A stretch of DNA of 64,000 nt from Pseudomonas sp. ANT_J12 (GCF_008370045.1 NZ_VOBN01000007.1:1-64000); one strand, 5' to 3'; numbered from the stretch's first letter, positions 1 through 9,160 are shown. Numbers and translations are program-made. The notes: generated from the letters alone by a model not told the origin.

Positions 1-83
1 GATGACCTGAAGCAACTCGCTGCCGAAAACTGCGTAACTCTTTGTTTACCAAGGAGTTTTCCGTTTCGACTGCGCCGGAAGTG
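1..83 (-). other. probable rRNA operon leader, truncated by window edge
   Basis: This is the stretch downstream of the minus-strand promoter at 90-117, read toward the left edge. No coding frame was seen. In the Pseudomonas genomes I know, a 16S-23S-5S operon follows the vfr-side tyrosyl-tRNA synthetase gene, so this is most likely the transcribed leader ahead of 16S. The 16S gene itself is outside the window, so the identity is inferred. Confidence 0.5.
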
Positions 84-89
84 GGGCGA

Positions 90-117
90 ATTATAGACTT
101 CCAGAATCTGCCGTCAA
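90..117 (-). promoter_or_regulatory. sigma-70 promoter, probably rRNA P1
   Basis: On the minus strand a -35 TTGACG (112-117) and a perfect -10 TATAAT (90-95) are separated by 16 bases. A GC-rich discriminator (TCGCCCC) follows the -10, which is typical of stringently controlled stable-RNA promoters. It lies 15 bases past the tyrS stop codon and fires in the same direction, away from the window. Confidence 0.7.
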
Positions 118-132
118 GCACTGATTTCAGCT

Positions 133-1332
133 TTATTCGGATTTGAGCGTAATACGCGCAAAAGCCTTCTTACCAGCCTGACAAACATGGGTCGCGCCCA
201 GTACGTATATAAAGGTGCGATCGACAACCTCACCATCTATACGCACGCCGCCCGAATTCAGAAGATCGCGCGCCACTGCCGAGTTCTTCACCAAGCCCGC
301 CTTATTAAGGACAGCAGCAATCGGCATATCTTCAGCAGCAGTCAGCTCGATCTCTGGCAGATCATCCGGCAGCTCGCCTTCCTTCATACGGTTCCCCGCC
401 GCACGGTGAGCACTGGCCGCAGCCTCCTCCCCATGGAAACGCGCAACAATCTCTTCAGCCAGCTTGATTTTGATGTCCCTTGGATTGGCACCCGCTTCGA
501 CATCAGCACGGAACGCAATGATCTCATCCATGGAACGGAAGCTGAGCAATTCGAAATAGCGCCACATCAGCGCATCCGGAATGGAAACCAGCTTGCTGTA
601 CATGACCCCAGGCGCTTCCTGGATGCCGACGTAGTTGCCCAACGACTTGGACATCTTCTTCACGCCGTCCAGACCTTCGAGCAACGGCATGGTCAGAATG
701 CACTGCGGCTCCTGCCCATAACCACGCTGCAGTTCACGCCCCATCAGCAGGTTGAACTTCTGGTCGGTACCACCCAACTCGACGTCCGCGCGCAAGGCCA
801 CCGAGTCATAACCCTGAACCAACGGATACAGGAACTCATGAATGGCGATCGGCTGATTGGTTGTGTAACGCTTGTCGAAGTCATCGCGCTCGAGCATGCG
901 AGCCACGGTGTACTGCGAAGTCAGACGAATGAAGTCGGCCGGCCCCATCTGATCCATCCAGGTGGAGTTGAATGCCACTTCGGTTTTGGCCGGATCGAGA
1001 ATCTTGAAAACCTGAGTCTTGTAGGTCTCGGCATTCTCGAGAACCTGCTCGCGGGTCAGCGGAGGACGGGTGGCACTCTTGCCACTCGGATCGCCGATCA
1101 TCCCGGTGAAGTCTCCTATAAGGAAGATCACCTGGTGCCCCAGCTCCTGGAACTGACGCAGCTTATTAATAAGCACTGTGTGACCCAGGTGCAAATCCGG
1201 CGCGGTCGGATCGAAGCCCGCCTTAATACGTAGCGGCTGGCCACGCTTGAGCTTTTCGATCAGCTCGGACTCGACCAATAGTTCTTCTGCACCACGTTTG
1301 ATCAGCGCTAGCTGCTCTTCAACCGACTTCAT
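133..1332 (-). CDS. tyrS: tyrosyl-tRNA synthetase (TyrRS, TyrZ type)
   Basis: Charges tRNA-Tyr with tyrosine in the cytosol. The 399-residue class I synthetase shows the HIGH-type signature HLGH at residues 48-51 and KMSKS at 226-230, with an S4 RNA-binding domain over roughly the last 65 residues. I chose the ATG at 1332 (MKSVEEQ) over the upstream open frame to 1425 because family proteins begin there. By position (divergent from an M23 peptidase gene, upstream of a probable rRNA operon) it matches the gene called tyrZ in P. aeruginosa, which has a second TyrRS elsewhere. Whether this genome has a second copy cannot be seen here. Confidence 0.95.
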   Translation of the reverse strand: MKSVEEQLALIKRGAEELLVESELIEKLKRGQPLRIKAGFDPTAPDLHLGHTVLINKLRQFQELGHQVIFLIGDFTGMIGDPSGKSATRPPLTREQVLENAETYKTQVFKILDPAKTEVAFNSTWMDQMGPADFIRLTSQYTVARMLERDDFDKRYTTNQPIAIHEFLYPLVQGYDSVALRADVELGGTDQKFNLLMGRELQRGYGQEPQCILTMPLLEGLDGVKKMSKSLGNYVGIQEAPGVMYSKLVSIPDALMWRYFELLSFRSMDEIIAFRADVEAGANPRDIKIKLAEEIVARFHGEEAAASAHRAAGNRMKEGELPDDLPEIELTAAEDMPIAAVLNKAGLVKNSAVARDLLNSGGVRIDGEVVDRTFIYVLGATHVCQAGKKAFARITLKSE

Positions 1333-1543
1333 AACAGACCCGCAAGGCTCAGATTCAAAGGGAACCAACCATACAAGATCGCGCACCAAATACAAGTTTT
1401 GCCCGGCGCACGCACGCCAATCCACAGACAGAGCATCCGCAGGCTTGCTTCAGAGATGATTTGGTTATATTTTATACAGTTATTTCATCTTCATCATGTC
1501 ATTCATCTTTTCCAATTCATCTTTTCAAAGTCAAAAATTACCT

Positions 1544-2962
1544 ATGACCACAGAACCGTCTAAAGCGCCGCCGCTTTACCCGAAGACCCACCTGCTTGCC
1601 GCAAGTGGGATCGCCGCCCTTCTCAGCCTGGCTCTCCTGGTATTTCCTTCCAGTGATGTTGAAGCCAAAAAGACGACCCTGAGCCTTGAACTGGAAAGTC
1701 CTGCTGAACAACTGACACAAGATCAAGACGCTGCCGATGCCGTCCAAGCCACAAATGAACCGGCAGGCTCCCCGTTCGCGCAGATCGAAGACAGCGCCGA
1801 AGACACCAAGGAAACCGCTCAAGCCGCCCCTGCGCCAGTGGTCGAACCAAAGAAAGCCCCCAACCATAAAGAAGTCATTGTTGGCAAAGGCGACACCCTC
1901 TCTACCCTGTTTGCAAAGGTCGGCCTGCCCGCCGCCTCAGTGCATGAAATTTTGGCCAGCGACAAGCAAGCCAAACAGTTCAGCCAACTCAAGCATGGTC
2001 AGAAGCTCGAATTCGAACTGAACCCTGAAGGCCAGTTGACCAACCTGCACAGCAAAGTCAGCGACCTCGAAAGCATCACCCTGACCAAGAACGACAAGGG
2101 TTATGTGTTCAACCGTATTACCGCCAAACCGACCGTACGCTCCGCCTACGTTCACGGCGTGATCAATAGCTCGCTGTCGCAGTCCGCGGCTCGCGCCGGC
2201 CTGTCCCACAGCCTGACCATGGACATGGCCAGCGTGTTTGGCTACGACGTCGACTTCGCCCAGGATATTCGCCAAGGCGACGAATTCGATGTGATCTACG
2301 AACAGAAAGTCGTCAACGGCAAGGCTGTCGGCACTGGCCCGATCCTGTCCGCACGCTTCACCAACCGCGGCAAGACCTACACCGCCGTGCGTTACACCAA
2401 CAAACAAGGCAACAGCAGCTATTACACGGCTGACGGCAACAGCATGCGCAAGGCATTCATCCGTACTCCGGTAGACTTCGCCCGCATCAGCTCGAAATTC
2501 TCCATGGGCCGCAAGCATCCGATCCTGAACAAGATCCGCGCGCACAAAGGTGTCGATTACGCAGCACCACGCGGTACGCCGATCAAGGCAACCGGGGACG
2601 GCAAAGTTCTGCTGGCCGGTCGCCGTGGTGGTTACGGCAACACCATCATCATTCAGCACGGCAACACCTACCGTACGTTGTACGGCCACATGCAAGGTTT
2701 CGCCAAAGGCGTGCAGACTGGCGGCAGCGTCAAACAAGGCCAGGTGATCGGCTACATCGGCACCACCGGCCTGTCGACCGGCCCGCACTTGCACTATGAA
2801 TTCCAGGTCAATGGCGTGCACGTCGATCCACTGGGCCAGAAGCTGCCGATGGCTGACCCGATTGCCAAAGGCGAGCGCTCGCGCTTCCTCGCGCAAAGCC
2901 AGCCATTGATGGCTCGGATGGACCAAGAGAAGGCCACCATGCTCGCGTCGAGCAAACGCTAA
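1544..2962 (+). CDS. mepM: M23 peptidoglycan DD-metalloendopeptidase (MepM-like)
   Basis: Probably cleaves stem-peptide crosslinks in peptidoglycan during growth. The 472-residue protein has an N-terminal membrane anchor at about 17-36, an acidic Ala/Glu/Pro linker, a LysM-like/OapA-like region near 108-165, and a C-terminal LytM (M23) domain. Zinc ligands are visible as HxxxD (H334, D338) and HxH (H415, H417), so it should be catalytically active. I start it at MTTEPS; an in-frame ATG lies 48 bases upstream at 1496 but adds a Ser/Phe-rich stretch before the anchor. It is divergent from tyrS, and only 2 bases separate its stop from the anmK start, so both genes are probably co-transcribed. 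Confidence 0.85.
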   Translation: MTTEPSKAPPLYPKTHLLAASGIAALLSLALLVFPSSDVEAKKTTLSLELESPAEQLTQDQDAADAVQATNEPAGSPFAQIEDSAEDTKETAQAAPAPVVEPKKAPNHKEVIVGKGDTLSTLFAKVGLPAASVHEILASDKQAKQFSQLKHGQKLEFELNPEGQLTNLHSKVSDLESITLTKNDKGYVFNRITAKPTVRSAYVHGVINSSLSQSAARAGLSHSLTMDMASVFGYDVDFAQDIRQGDEFDVIYEQKVVNGKAVGTGPILSARFTNRGKTYTAVRYTNKQGNSSYYTADGNSMRKAFIRTPVDFARISSKFSMGRKHPILNKIRAHKGVDYAAPRGTPIKATGDGKVLLAGRRGGYGNTIIIQHGNTYRTLYGHMQGFAKGVQTGGSVKQGQVIGYIGTTGLSTGPHLHYEFQVNGVHVDPLGQKLPMADPIAKGERSRFLAQSQPLMARMDQEKATMLASSKR

Positions 2963-2964
2963 GC

Positions 2965-4056
2965 ATGGCGCTCTATATAGGCGTGATGTCCGGGACCAGC
3001 CTTGATGGCCTGGACATTGCGCTGATCGAACAAACCCCGGCGATCAAACTGATCGCCACGCACTACATCCCCATGCCTGAATCCCTGCGCGCCGAGCTGC
3101 TTGGCCTGTGCGCCAGCGGCCCGGACGAGATTGCCCGCTCCGCCATCGCCCAACAGAACTGGGTGAATCTGGCAGCACAGGGCATTCACACCCTCCTCGA
3201 TCAACAAAACCTGAAAGCCGAAGACATTCGCGCGATTGGCAGCCACGGCCAGACCATTCGCCACGAACCGGCACGCGGGTTCACGGTGCAAATCGGCAAC
3301 CCCGCCCTGCTGACCGAGCTGACTGGCATCACCGTGGTCGGTGATTTCCGCAGTCGCGACGTCGCCGCAGGCGGCCAGGGCGCGCCACTGGTTCCAGCCT
3401 TTCACGAAGCCTTGTTTGAAGAACAGCCAGGCAACCGAGCAGTATTGAACGTCGGCGGTTTCAGTAACTTGAGCCTGATCGAGCCTGGCAAACCCGTAGC
3501 CGGTTTCGACTGCGGCCCGGGCAATGTGCTGTTGGATGCCTGGATTCACCAGCAACGCGGCGACAATTTCGATCGCGACGGCCGATGGGCAGCCAGCGGC
3601 AAGGTTGAACCCACCTTGTTGAGCGAGCTACTCAGTGATCCATTCTTCGTGACCAAAGGCCCCAAGAGCACCGGCCGCGAAGTATTCAACCTGCCTTGGC
3701 TGACGCAGCACCTCTCGCACTTGCCCACCTTCGCTCCTGAAGATGTACAGGCGACCCTGCTCGAACTGACCGCCCTGACCATTATTGAGTCACTGCAAAG
3801 TGCCCAATCAGATACCCGTGAATTACTGGTCTGCGGCGGCGGCGCCCACAACGCTACGCTGATGGCCCGCCTGGCGAGCCTGCTACCGAATGCCAAAGTC
3901 AGCAGCACCGCCGCTTACGGTGTCGACCCGGACTGGGTCGAAGCCATGGCCTTCGCCTGGCTGGCCCATTGCTGCCTCGAAGGCATCGCCGCCAACCGCC
4001 CAAGCGTCACCGGTGCCCGCGGCTTGCGCGTACTCGGCGCCATCTACCCTGCTTAA
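2965..4056 (+). CDS. anmK: anhydro-N-acetylmuramic acid kinase
   Basis: Phosphorylates and opens 1,6-anhydro-MurNAc to MurNAc-6-phosphate in the cytosol, a step in peptidoglycan recycling. The 363-residue length and the N-terminal GVMSGTSLDGLD phosphate-binding motif are diagnostic; the DCGPGN motif near residue 180 and the ACGG-like GGGAHN segment near 290 fit the hexokinase/actin-fold family. It directly follows the M23 endopeptidase gene (2-base gap), linking wall cleavage and wall recycling. It ends at a hairpin shared with the convergent erpA. Confidence 0.95.
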   Translation: MALYIGVMSGTSLDGLDIALIEQTPAIKLIATHYIPMPESLRAELLGLCASGPDEIARSAIAQQNWVNLAAQGIHTLLDQQNLKAEDIRAIGSHGQTIRHEPARGFTVQIGNPALLTELTGITVVGDFRSRDVAAGGQGAPLVPAFHEALFEEQPGNRAVLNVGGFSNLSLIEPGKPVAGFDCGPGNVLLDAWIHQQRGDNFDRDGRWAASGKVEPTLLSELLSDPFFVTKGPKSTGREVFNLPWLTQHLSHLPTFAPEDVQATLLELTALTIIESLQSAQSDTRELLVCGGGAHNATLMARLASLLPNAKVSSTAAYGVDPDWVEAMAFAWLAHCCLEGIAANRPSVTGARGLRVLGAIYPA

Positions 4057-4072
4057 AGGCCAGACAGCAAAA

Positions 4073-4100
4073 CGCCGCAGGGCTGTGAAACCCTGCGGCG
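4073..4100. terminator. bidirectional hairpin between anmK and erpA
   Basis: A 10-bp perfect stem (CGCCGCAGGG / CCCTGCGGCG) encloses an 8-base loop between two convergent genes. T-runs are short on both sides, so it is a modest intrinsic terminator or an mRNA 3'-end stabiliser. Confidence 0.7.
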
Positions 4101-4123
4101 CCTTGTAATTCGGTGATGCGCGA

Positions 4124-4474
4124 TCAGATCGAGAACGAAGAACCGCAACCACAGGTGGTGCTGGCGTTCGGATTCTTGATCACGAACCGCGAACCTTCCA
4201 GACCTTCCTGATAATCCACCTCAGCACCTACCAGGTACTGGAAGCTCATCGGGTCTACGACCAGACTCACACCTTCGCGCTCGACGATGGTGTCGTCATC
4301 GGCCACTTCTTCATCGAAGGTGAAGCCGTACTGAAAACCTGAACAACCACCGCCCGTAACAAATACGCGCAGCTTCAAGCGATCATTCCCCTCTTCATCG
4401 ACCAGGCTCTTCACCTTGTGCGCGGCACCGTGGGTGAATTGCAAAGCCGTGGGGGTGAAGGATTCGACGCTCAT
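4124..4474 (-). CDS. erpA: iron-sulfur cluster insertion protein ErpA
   Basis: A-type carrier that delivers [4Fe-4S] clusters to apo-proteins, essential for isoprenoid synthesis enzymes in other bacteria. The 116-residue HesB/IscA fold protein carries the three conserved cluster-binding cysteines: C44 in GGGCSGFQYG and C108/C110 in TTCGCG near the C-terminus. It is downstream of argC on the same strand, but a palindromic repeat (4564-4627) lies between them, so it probably has its own promoter in that interval. Confidence 0.95.
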   Translation of the reverse strand: MSVESFTPTALQFTHGAAHKVKSLVDEEGNDRLKLRVFVTGGGCSGFQYGFTFDEEVADDDTIVEREGVSLVVDPMSFQYLVGAEVDYQEGLEGSRFVIKNPNASTTCGCGSSFSI

Positions 4475-4563
4475 GCTAACTATCTCCCGGCGTTACGCCG
4501 CCATAATGCGTGATGACGGGCATTATCCGCTTCTCCTAGAAAATTGGTCAACTATTAGAAGGA

Positions 4564-4627
4564 GCAGCGGCAAGCTTCAAGTCGTTAGCTTTAAGCTTAA
4601 GGCTTACAACTTGAAGCTTGTGGCTGC
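4564..4627. repeat. REP-like palindrome (GCAAGCTTCAAG family)
   Basis: Imperfect inverted repeat whose arms read GGCAAGCTTCAAGT and ACTTGAAGCTTG-like, with a short inner palindrome (CTTTAAGCTTAAGG). A related element sits at 44881-44981. It occupies the gap between argC and erpA and can form a long hairpin in the transcript. Confidence 0.7.
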
Positions 4628-4629
4628 GC

Positions 4630-5664
4630 TTAAGGCAGCATGCCCGCGTGGGACAGACCCAAGCGTTCATCCAGCCCGAACAGGATGTTCAGGTTCTGCA
4701 CCGCCTGGCCCGACGCGCCCTTGACCAGGTTATCGATCACCGACAACACCACCACCAGGTCACCATCCTGTGGACGATGCACGGCGATACGGCAAACGTT
4801 GGCACCGCGCACGCTGCGCGTTTCCGGATGGCTGCCGGCCGGCATCACATCGACGAACGGTTCGTTGGCGTAACGCTTTTCAAACAGCGCCTGCAGATCC
4901 ACCGAACGATCGACGACGGTCGCGTACAGCGTCGAGTGAATGCCGCGAATCATCGGCGTCAGGTGCGGAACGAAGGTCAGGCCAACGTCTTTGCCCGATG
5001 CGCGACGCAGCCCCTGGCGAATTTCCGGCAGGTGACGGTGACCTTTGACCGCGTAGGCCTTCATGCTTTCCGACGTCTCGGAGTACAAGGAACCTACCGC
5101 TGCGCCCCGACCAGCACCGCTGACACCCGACTTGCAGTCAGCGATCAAACGGGAAGTGTCCGCCAGACCGGCTTCGAGCAATGGCAGGAAACCCAACTGG
5201 GTTGCGGTTGGATAGCAACCCGGCACGGCGATCAGGCGCGCTTGCTTGATCTGCTCGCGATTGACTTCAGGCAGGCCATAGACCGCCTCTTCCAGCAACT
5301 CCGGTGCACCGTGCGGCTGGCCGTACCACTTGGCCCATTCATCAGCGTCTTGCAGACGGAAGTCCGCCGACAGATCGATGACCTTGGTGCCGGCAGCCAG
5401 CAATTCACCAGCCAGGGCATGGGCAACACCATGTGGCGTGGCGAAGAACACCACATCGCAGGCGCCCAGGGTCTTGATGTCCGGAACGCTGAACGCCAGG
5501 CCGTCGTAGTGGCCTCGCAGGTTCGGGTACATATCAGCCACGGCCAGACCGGCCTCGGATCGGGAAGTGATCACTACCACTTCAGCTTGCGGATGCTGTG
5601 CCAACAGACGCAGCAATTCGACACCGGTGTAACCCGTGCCGCCGACGATACCGACCTTGACCAT
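4630..5664 (-). CDS. argC: N-acetyl-gamma-glutamyl-phosphate reductase
   Basis: NADPH-dependent reduction of N-acetylglutamyl-phosphate to the semialdehyde in arginine biosynthesis. The 344-residue protein begins with the Rossmann motif GGTGYTGVELLRLL and has the catalytic cysteine at C150 in VPGCYPTA. The ATG at 5664 (MVKVGIVGG) is chosen over the open frame to 5736 because the Rossmann strand starts immediately after it. It is divergent from hemJ across 135 bases that must hold both promoters. Confidence 0.95.
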   Translation of the reverse strand: MVKVGIVGGTGYTGVELLRLLAQHPQAEVVVITSRSEAGLAVADMYPNLRGHYDGLAFSVPDIKTLGACDVVFFATPHGVAHALAGELLAAGTKVIDLSADFRLQDADEWAKWYGQPHGAPELLEEAVYGLPEVNREQIKQARLIAVPGCYPTATQLGFLPLLEAGLADTSRLIADCKSGVSGAGRGAAVGSLYSETSESMKAYAVKGHRHLPEIRQGLRRASGKDVGLTFVPHLTPMIRGIHSTLYATVVDRSVDLQALFEKRYANEPFVDVMPAGSHPETRSVRGANVCRIAVHRPQDGDLVVVLSVIDNLVKGASGQAVQNLNILFGLDERLGLSHAGMLP

Positions 5665-5799
5665 AAACCTGCCCTCAACGAACCCACTGGAAAGCCGTCG
5701 ATAATAGGGCCCGTATCGTCCTGCGACAACCGGCAAGGTGACGTGCGGACGCTCAAGCCTCTACTATCCGGGCTACCGTGAACCTGGGAATAACTAAAA

Positions 5800-6228
5800 A
5801 TGCTTTATCTGTGGCTCAAAGCGCTTCACATCGTCAGCATGGTCTGCTGGTTTGCCGGCCTGTTTTACCTGCCGCGACTGTTCGTCTATCACGCGCAAAG
5901 CGAAGACACCGTCAGCAAGGAACGCTTCAGCCTCATGGAGCGCAAGTTGTATCGGGGCATCATGGGCCCGGCGATGATCGCCACCCTGGTCTTCGGCCTT
6001 GCCCTGATCTACCTCAACCCGAGCATCTTCAGCCAGGGCGCCTGGATCCACGCCAAGTTGACCCTCGTGGTGATCCTGATCGGCTACCACCACATGTGCG
6101 GCGCCCAGGTAAAACGTTTTGCCCGTGGCGAAAACACCCGCAGCCATGTCTTTTATCGCTGGTTCAATGAAGTGCCGGTTCTGATATTGCTGGCTATCGT
6201 AATTCTGGTCGTCGTTCGACCGTTCTAA
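5800..6228 (+). CDS. hemJ: protoporphyrinogen IX oxidase HemJ
   Basis: Small membrane enzyme that oxidises protoporphyrinogen IX in heme synthesis, replacing HemG/HemY. The 142-residue protein has four predicted membrane helices. The first carries the conserved histidine (KALHIVSMVCWFAGLFYLPR), and a conserved basic segment WIHAKLTLV follows in the third helix. These features distinguish HemJ from generic CopD-like proteins. It is followed after 33 bases by the nitronate monooxygenase gene on the same strand. Confidence 0.9.
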   Translation: MLYLWLKALHIVSMVCWFAGLFYLPRLFVYHAQSEDTVSKERFSLMERKLYRGIMGPAMIATLVFGLALIYLNPSIFSQGAWIHAKLTLVVILIGYHHMCGAQVKRFARGENTRSHVFYRWFNEVPVLILLAIVILVVVRPF

Positions 6229-6261
6229 TCCAATAAGCAAACATCTATCGGGGTACTTCCA

Positions 6262-7230
6262 ATGTCGCTGCCCGCTCTGCTCGAACAACGTCTACGCCTG
6301 CCGGTAGTGGCCGCGCCGATGTTCCTGATCTCCAATCCTCAGCTGGTGCTGGCCTGCTGCCGAAATGGCGTAGTGGGCAGTTTTCCTGCGCTGAACCAGC
6401 GCGAGAGCAGCGGCTTCAAGGCCTGGTTGGAAGAAATCGAAGCAGGCTTGGCGACACTGGAAAACCCGGCGCCGTACGCGGTGAACCTGATCGTCCACAA
6501 CAGCAACCCGCGCCTGCAAGCGGACCTGGATATCTGCATCGAGCACAAGGTGCCGATCGTGATCACCAGCCTCGGTGCCGTGAAAGAACTGGTCGATGCT
6601 GTGCACAGCTATGGCGGCTTGGTGTTTCACGACGTGACGACGCGCCGCCACGCGGAGAAAGCCGCCGAGGCGGGTGTCGACGGTTTGATCGCGGTGGCTG
6701 CGGGAGCCGGCGGACACGCCGGAACCTGGAGCCCGTTTTCGCTGATTGCCGAGATTCGCCAGTTCTTTGACAAGACCCTGCTGCTGGCCGGCTGCCTGAA
6801 CCATGGCCACGAGATTCTCGCCGCACAATTGCTCGGTGCGGATTTGGCCTACTTCGGCACGCGATTTATCGGCACCACTGAAAGTCACGCGCCTGACGCC
6901 TACAAGGAGATGTTGCTGACATCCAGAGCGGCGGACATTGTTCATACTCCAGCGGTGTCGGGTGTACCGGCGAGTTTCATGCGTCAGAGCCTGGAGGCCG
7001 CCGGCTTCGACATGGCCGCCTTGCAGGGCAAGGGTGAAGTGAACTTCGGTTCCAAGCTCAAGCCCATCAGCGATGAAGCCAAAGCCTGGAAAACCGTGTG
7101 GTCTGCCGGGCAGGGTGTAGGGGAAATCGATGACCTGCCGAGTGTCGATCAATTGGTCGCACGGCTGGACGCGGAATACCGCAAGGCGCTGGAGCTGGCG
7201 GCACAACTGCCAAAACGCTGGCCGCGCTGA
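6262..7230 (+). CDS. nitronate monooxygenase (2-nitropropane dioxygenase family)
   Basis: Predicted FMN-dependent TIM-barrel enzyme that oxidises alkyl nitronates, such as the plant and fungal toxin propionate 3-nitronate. The 322-residue protein has the family start (LPVVAAPMFLISNPQLV) and the conserved GGHAG segment around residues 150-154, with H152 at the catalytic-base position; a later GADLAYFGTRFIGT segment is the FMN phosphate site. The frame is complete. Close spacing to hemJ suggests shared transcription. The exact substrate cannot be assigned from sequence. Confidence 0.85.
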   Translation: MSLPALLEQRLRLPVVAAPMFLISNPQLVLACCRNGVVGSFPALNQRESSGFKAWLEEIEAGLATLENPAPYAVNLIVHNSNPRLQADLDICIEHKVPIVITSLGAVKELVDAVHSYGGLVFHDVTTRRHAEKAAEAGVDGLIAVAAGAGGHAGTWSPFSLIAEIRQFFDKTLLLAGCLNHGHEILAAQLLGADLAYFGTRFIGTTESHAPDAYKEMLLTSRAADIVHTPAVSGVPASFMRQSLEAAGFDMAALQGKGEVNFGSKLKPISDEAKAWKTVWSAGQGVGEIDDLPSVDQLVARLDAEYRKALELAAQLPKRWPR

Positions 7231-7322
7231 GATGAAAATTTTGGCCAGCCAACCCGGCTGGCTTTACACTCCACACCTGTAACGTTTCCTAACTTAATTT
7301 CTCGCGACAAGGATGCCTCGCA

Positions 7323-8309
7323 ATGAGCGACAACCGTTTCAAGATTGTTTTCGACGGCGCTCTGCTGCCAGGTGTTGATGTCACTACCGCCAAGTTTAAT
7401 CTCGCCGAGCTGTATAAAAGCGAAGTGGCTGCCGTTGAACGGCTGTTCACCGGCAAGACGGTCACGCTCAAGCAAGGCTTGTCGCAGATCGACGCGCAAA
7501 CCTACCTGCAGGCGCTGACGAAAACCGGTATCGATGCCCGAATCGAAAGCGAACCGTCGATAGAGCTCAATCTGGCCGATGCTCACGAGCATGTGCCCGC
7601 CAGCAGCCAACCAGTTTTCGCCGAGCCCTCCTCCCCTTACGCGCCGCCCCGAGCCGCTGTCGGCGAAAGCCTGCCGGCGTTTTCCACGCTCAAGCCCTTC
7701 GGCGTCGAAGGCCGCATCGGTCGCTTGCGCTATCTGGCGTGGACGATGGCCCTGACGCTGGTCATGCTGGCCGTAGGCTCCGTAGCGGCCCTACTGGCCA
7801 TCGCGATCATCAGTGCCGATTCCACCGCAGGCTTGATTATTGGCGGCCTGATAGCGGTCATCCTGTGCTTCGCCCTCGCGGTCGTCAGTATTCAGATCAG
7901 CGTCCAGCGCCTGCACGACATCGGTTGGTCCGGCTGGCTCTGGCTGCTGAATCTTGTGCCGCTCCTGGGCAGTTTCTTCCCGTTCGTGATCATGGCGGTG
8001 CCCGGCAGCAACATTGCCAACCAATACGGCCCACCTCCTCCGCCGAATAGCACGGCCGTCAAGGTGTTGGCTTCGCTCTGGGTTGTGCTTACAGCGATCA
8101 TCTTCATAGCTTTGCTGGCGGGCGGCTTCAACGCTATCGAGCAAGAGTACGAAACTGCGGCGCAAACCAGCTACGACAGTGGCTCGGTAACCACTGACGA
8201 GGTCGAAGCCGAGCCAGCTGACGAGGCCGTGCAAGCACCCGATTCCGCAGACGATGAAGCCGAAGAGGCCGAAGAAGCCCCGGCCCCTGTAGACTCTGCG
8301 AAAGAATGA
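7323..8309 (+). CDS. DUF805 membrane protein with an N-terminal cytosolic domain
   Basis: Function unknown. Residues about 1-90 form a soluble domain (begins SDNRFKIVFDGALLPGVD) that I do not recognise from a named enzyme. Residues about 115-275 form a DUF805 region with four hydrophobic helices and the family motif SVQRLHDIGWSGW. The C-terminal 40 residues are strongly acidic (Glu/Asp/Ala/Pro) and look disordered. The gene stands alone between the monooxygenase and the SDR gene, with about 90 and 60 bases of flanking non-coding DNA. Confidence 0.8.
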   Translation: MSDNRFKIVFDGALLPGVDVTTAKFNLAELYKSEVAAVERLFTGKTVTLKQGLSQIDAQTYLQALTKTGIDARIESEPSIELNLADAHEHVPASSQPVFAEPSSPYAPPRAAVGESLPAFSTLKPFGVEGRIGRLRYLAWTMALTLVMLAVGSVAALLAIAIISADSTAGLIIGGLIAVILCFALAVVSIQISVQRLHDIGWSGWLWLLNLVPLLGSFFPFVIMAVPGSNIANQYGPPPPPNSTAVKVLASLWVVLTAIIFIALLAGGFNAIEQEYETAAQTSYDSGSVTTDEVEAEPADEAVQAPDSADDEAEEAEEAPAPVDSAKE

Positions 8310-8371
8310 ACAGCGCTCCCCGCCCGTGACACCTGCGTCGCCGGCGCGGAGCTGTTGCGATGGAGAACTGC

Positions 8372-9160
8372 ATGACCCGTTACGCTCTGATCACTGGCGC
8401 TTCCAGCGGTATCGGCCTGGCAATGGCCGAAGCGCTGGCCCGCCGTGGCCGCAGCCTGATTCTGGTGGCCCGACAGCGTGATCAGCTGGAAAGCATTGCG
8501 ATTGAACTGACTCAGCGTTTTGGCGTGGAAGTGCTATTCCGCGCCTGCGATCTGGGCGAGCCCTTGAGGCTGTCTGGGTTCCTGCTGGAACTGGAAGAAG
8601 GTGATCGCCAGATCGATCTGCTGGTCAACTGCGCCGGTATCGGTACGTGCGGCCCGTTCCTGGCCCAGGACTGGATGACCGAGCAGGACTTGATCGAGGT
8701 GAACATCCTCGCCCTCACCCGCCTGTGTCACGCCATCGGTAACAGCATGGCGTTGCAGGGCGGCGGGCAGATTCTGAATGTCGCCTCGGTGGCGGCGTTC
8801 CACCCCGGCCCGTGGATGAGCACTTACTACGCGAGCAAAGCGTACGTGCTGCACTTTTCCGAAGGCTTGCGCGTCGAGCTGAAGAAATGTGCGGTCAAGG
8901 TGTCGGTGCTGTGCCCAGGTCCTACGCGCACGGCGTTTTTCCACACGGCGCAACTGGACACCGTCAAAGTCACCGACAGTAGACTGCTGATGAGCCCCGA
9001 AGAAGTGGCGCTGTATACCGTGCGGGCCCTGGCCAAAAATCGCGCCATCATTATTCCTGGCCGACTTAATCGCTGGTTCGCCGTCCTGCCGCGATTCGGT
9101 TCGCGATGGCTGACCCGGACAATCGCCGGTATGGTCAACAAGGCTTACTGCCCGCGCTGA
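8372..9160 (+). CDS. short-chain dehydrogenase/reductase (SDR)
   Basis: NAD(P)-dependent oxidoreductase of classical SDR type. The 262-residue protein shows the cofactor motif TGASSGIG (8-15), NCAG at 86-89, the catalytic serine in the NVASV segment (S139), and YxxxK (Y152, K156). The ATG at 8372 is preceded by GGAGA with 5-base spacing, so I prefer it to the in-frame ATG at 8360. A hydrophobic C-terminal stretch (WFAVLPRFGSRWLTRTIAGM) resembles SDRs that act on lipid-like or acyl substrates, but the substrate is not determinable. Confidence 0.85.
   Translation: MTRYALITGASSGIGLAMAEALARRGRSLILVARQRDQLESIAIELTQRFGVEVLFRACDLGEPLRLSGFLLELEEGDRQIDLLVNCAGIGTCGPFLAQDWMTEQDLIEVNILALTRLCHAIGNSMALQGGGQILNVASVAAFHPGPWMSTYYASKAYVLHFSEGLRVELKKCAVKVSVLCPGPTRTAFFHTAQLDTVKVTDSRLLMSPEEVALYTVRALAKNRAIIIPGRLNRWFAVLPRFGSRWLTRTIAGMVNKAYCPR

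Noticed and set aside
1440..1480. AT-rich TTGCTT / TATATT pair upstream of the M23 gene as a promoter
   Set aside because: The spacer is only 15 bases and the -35 is imperfect; not strong enough to list.
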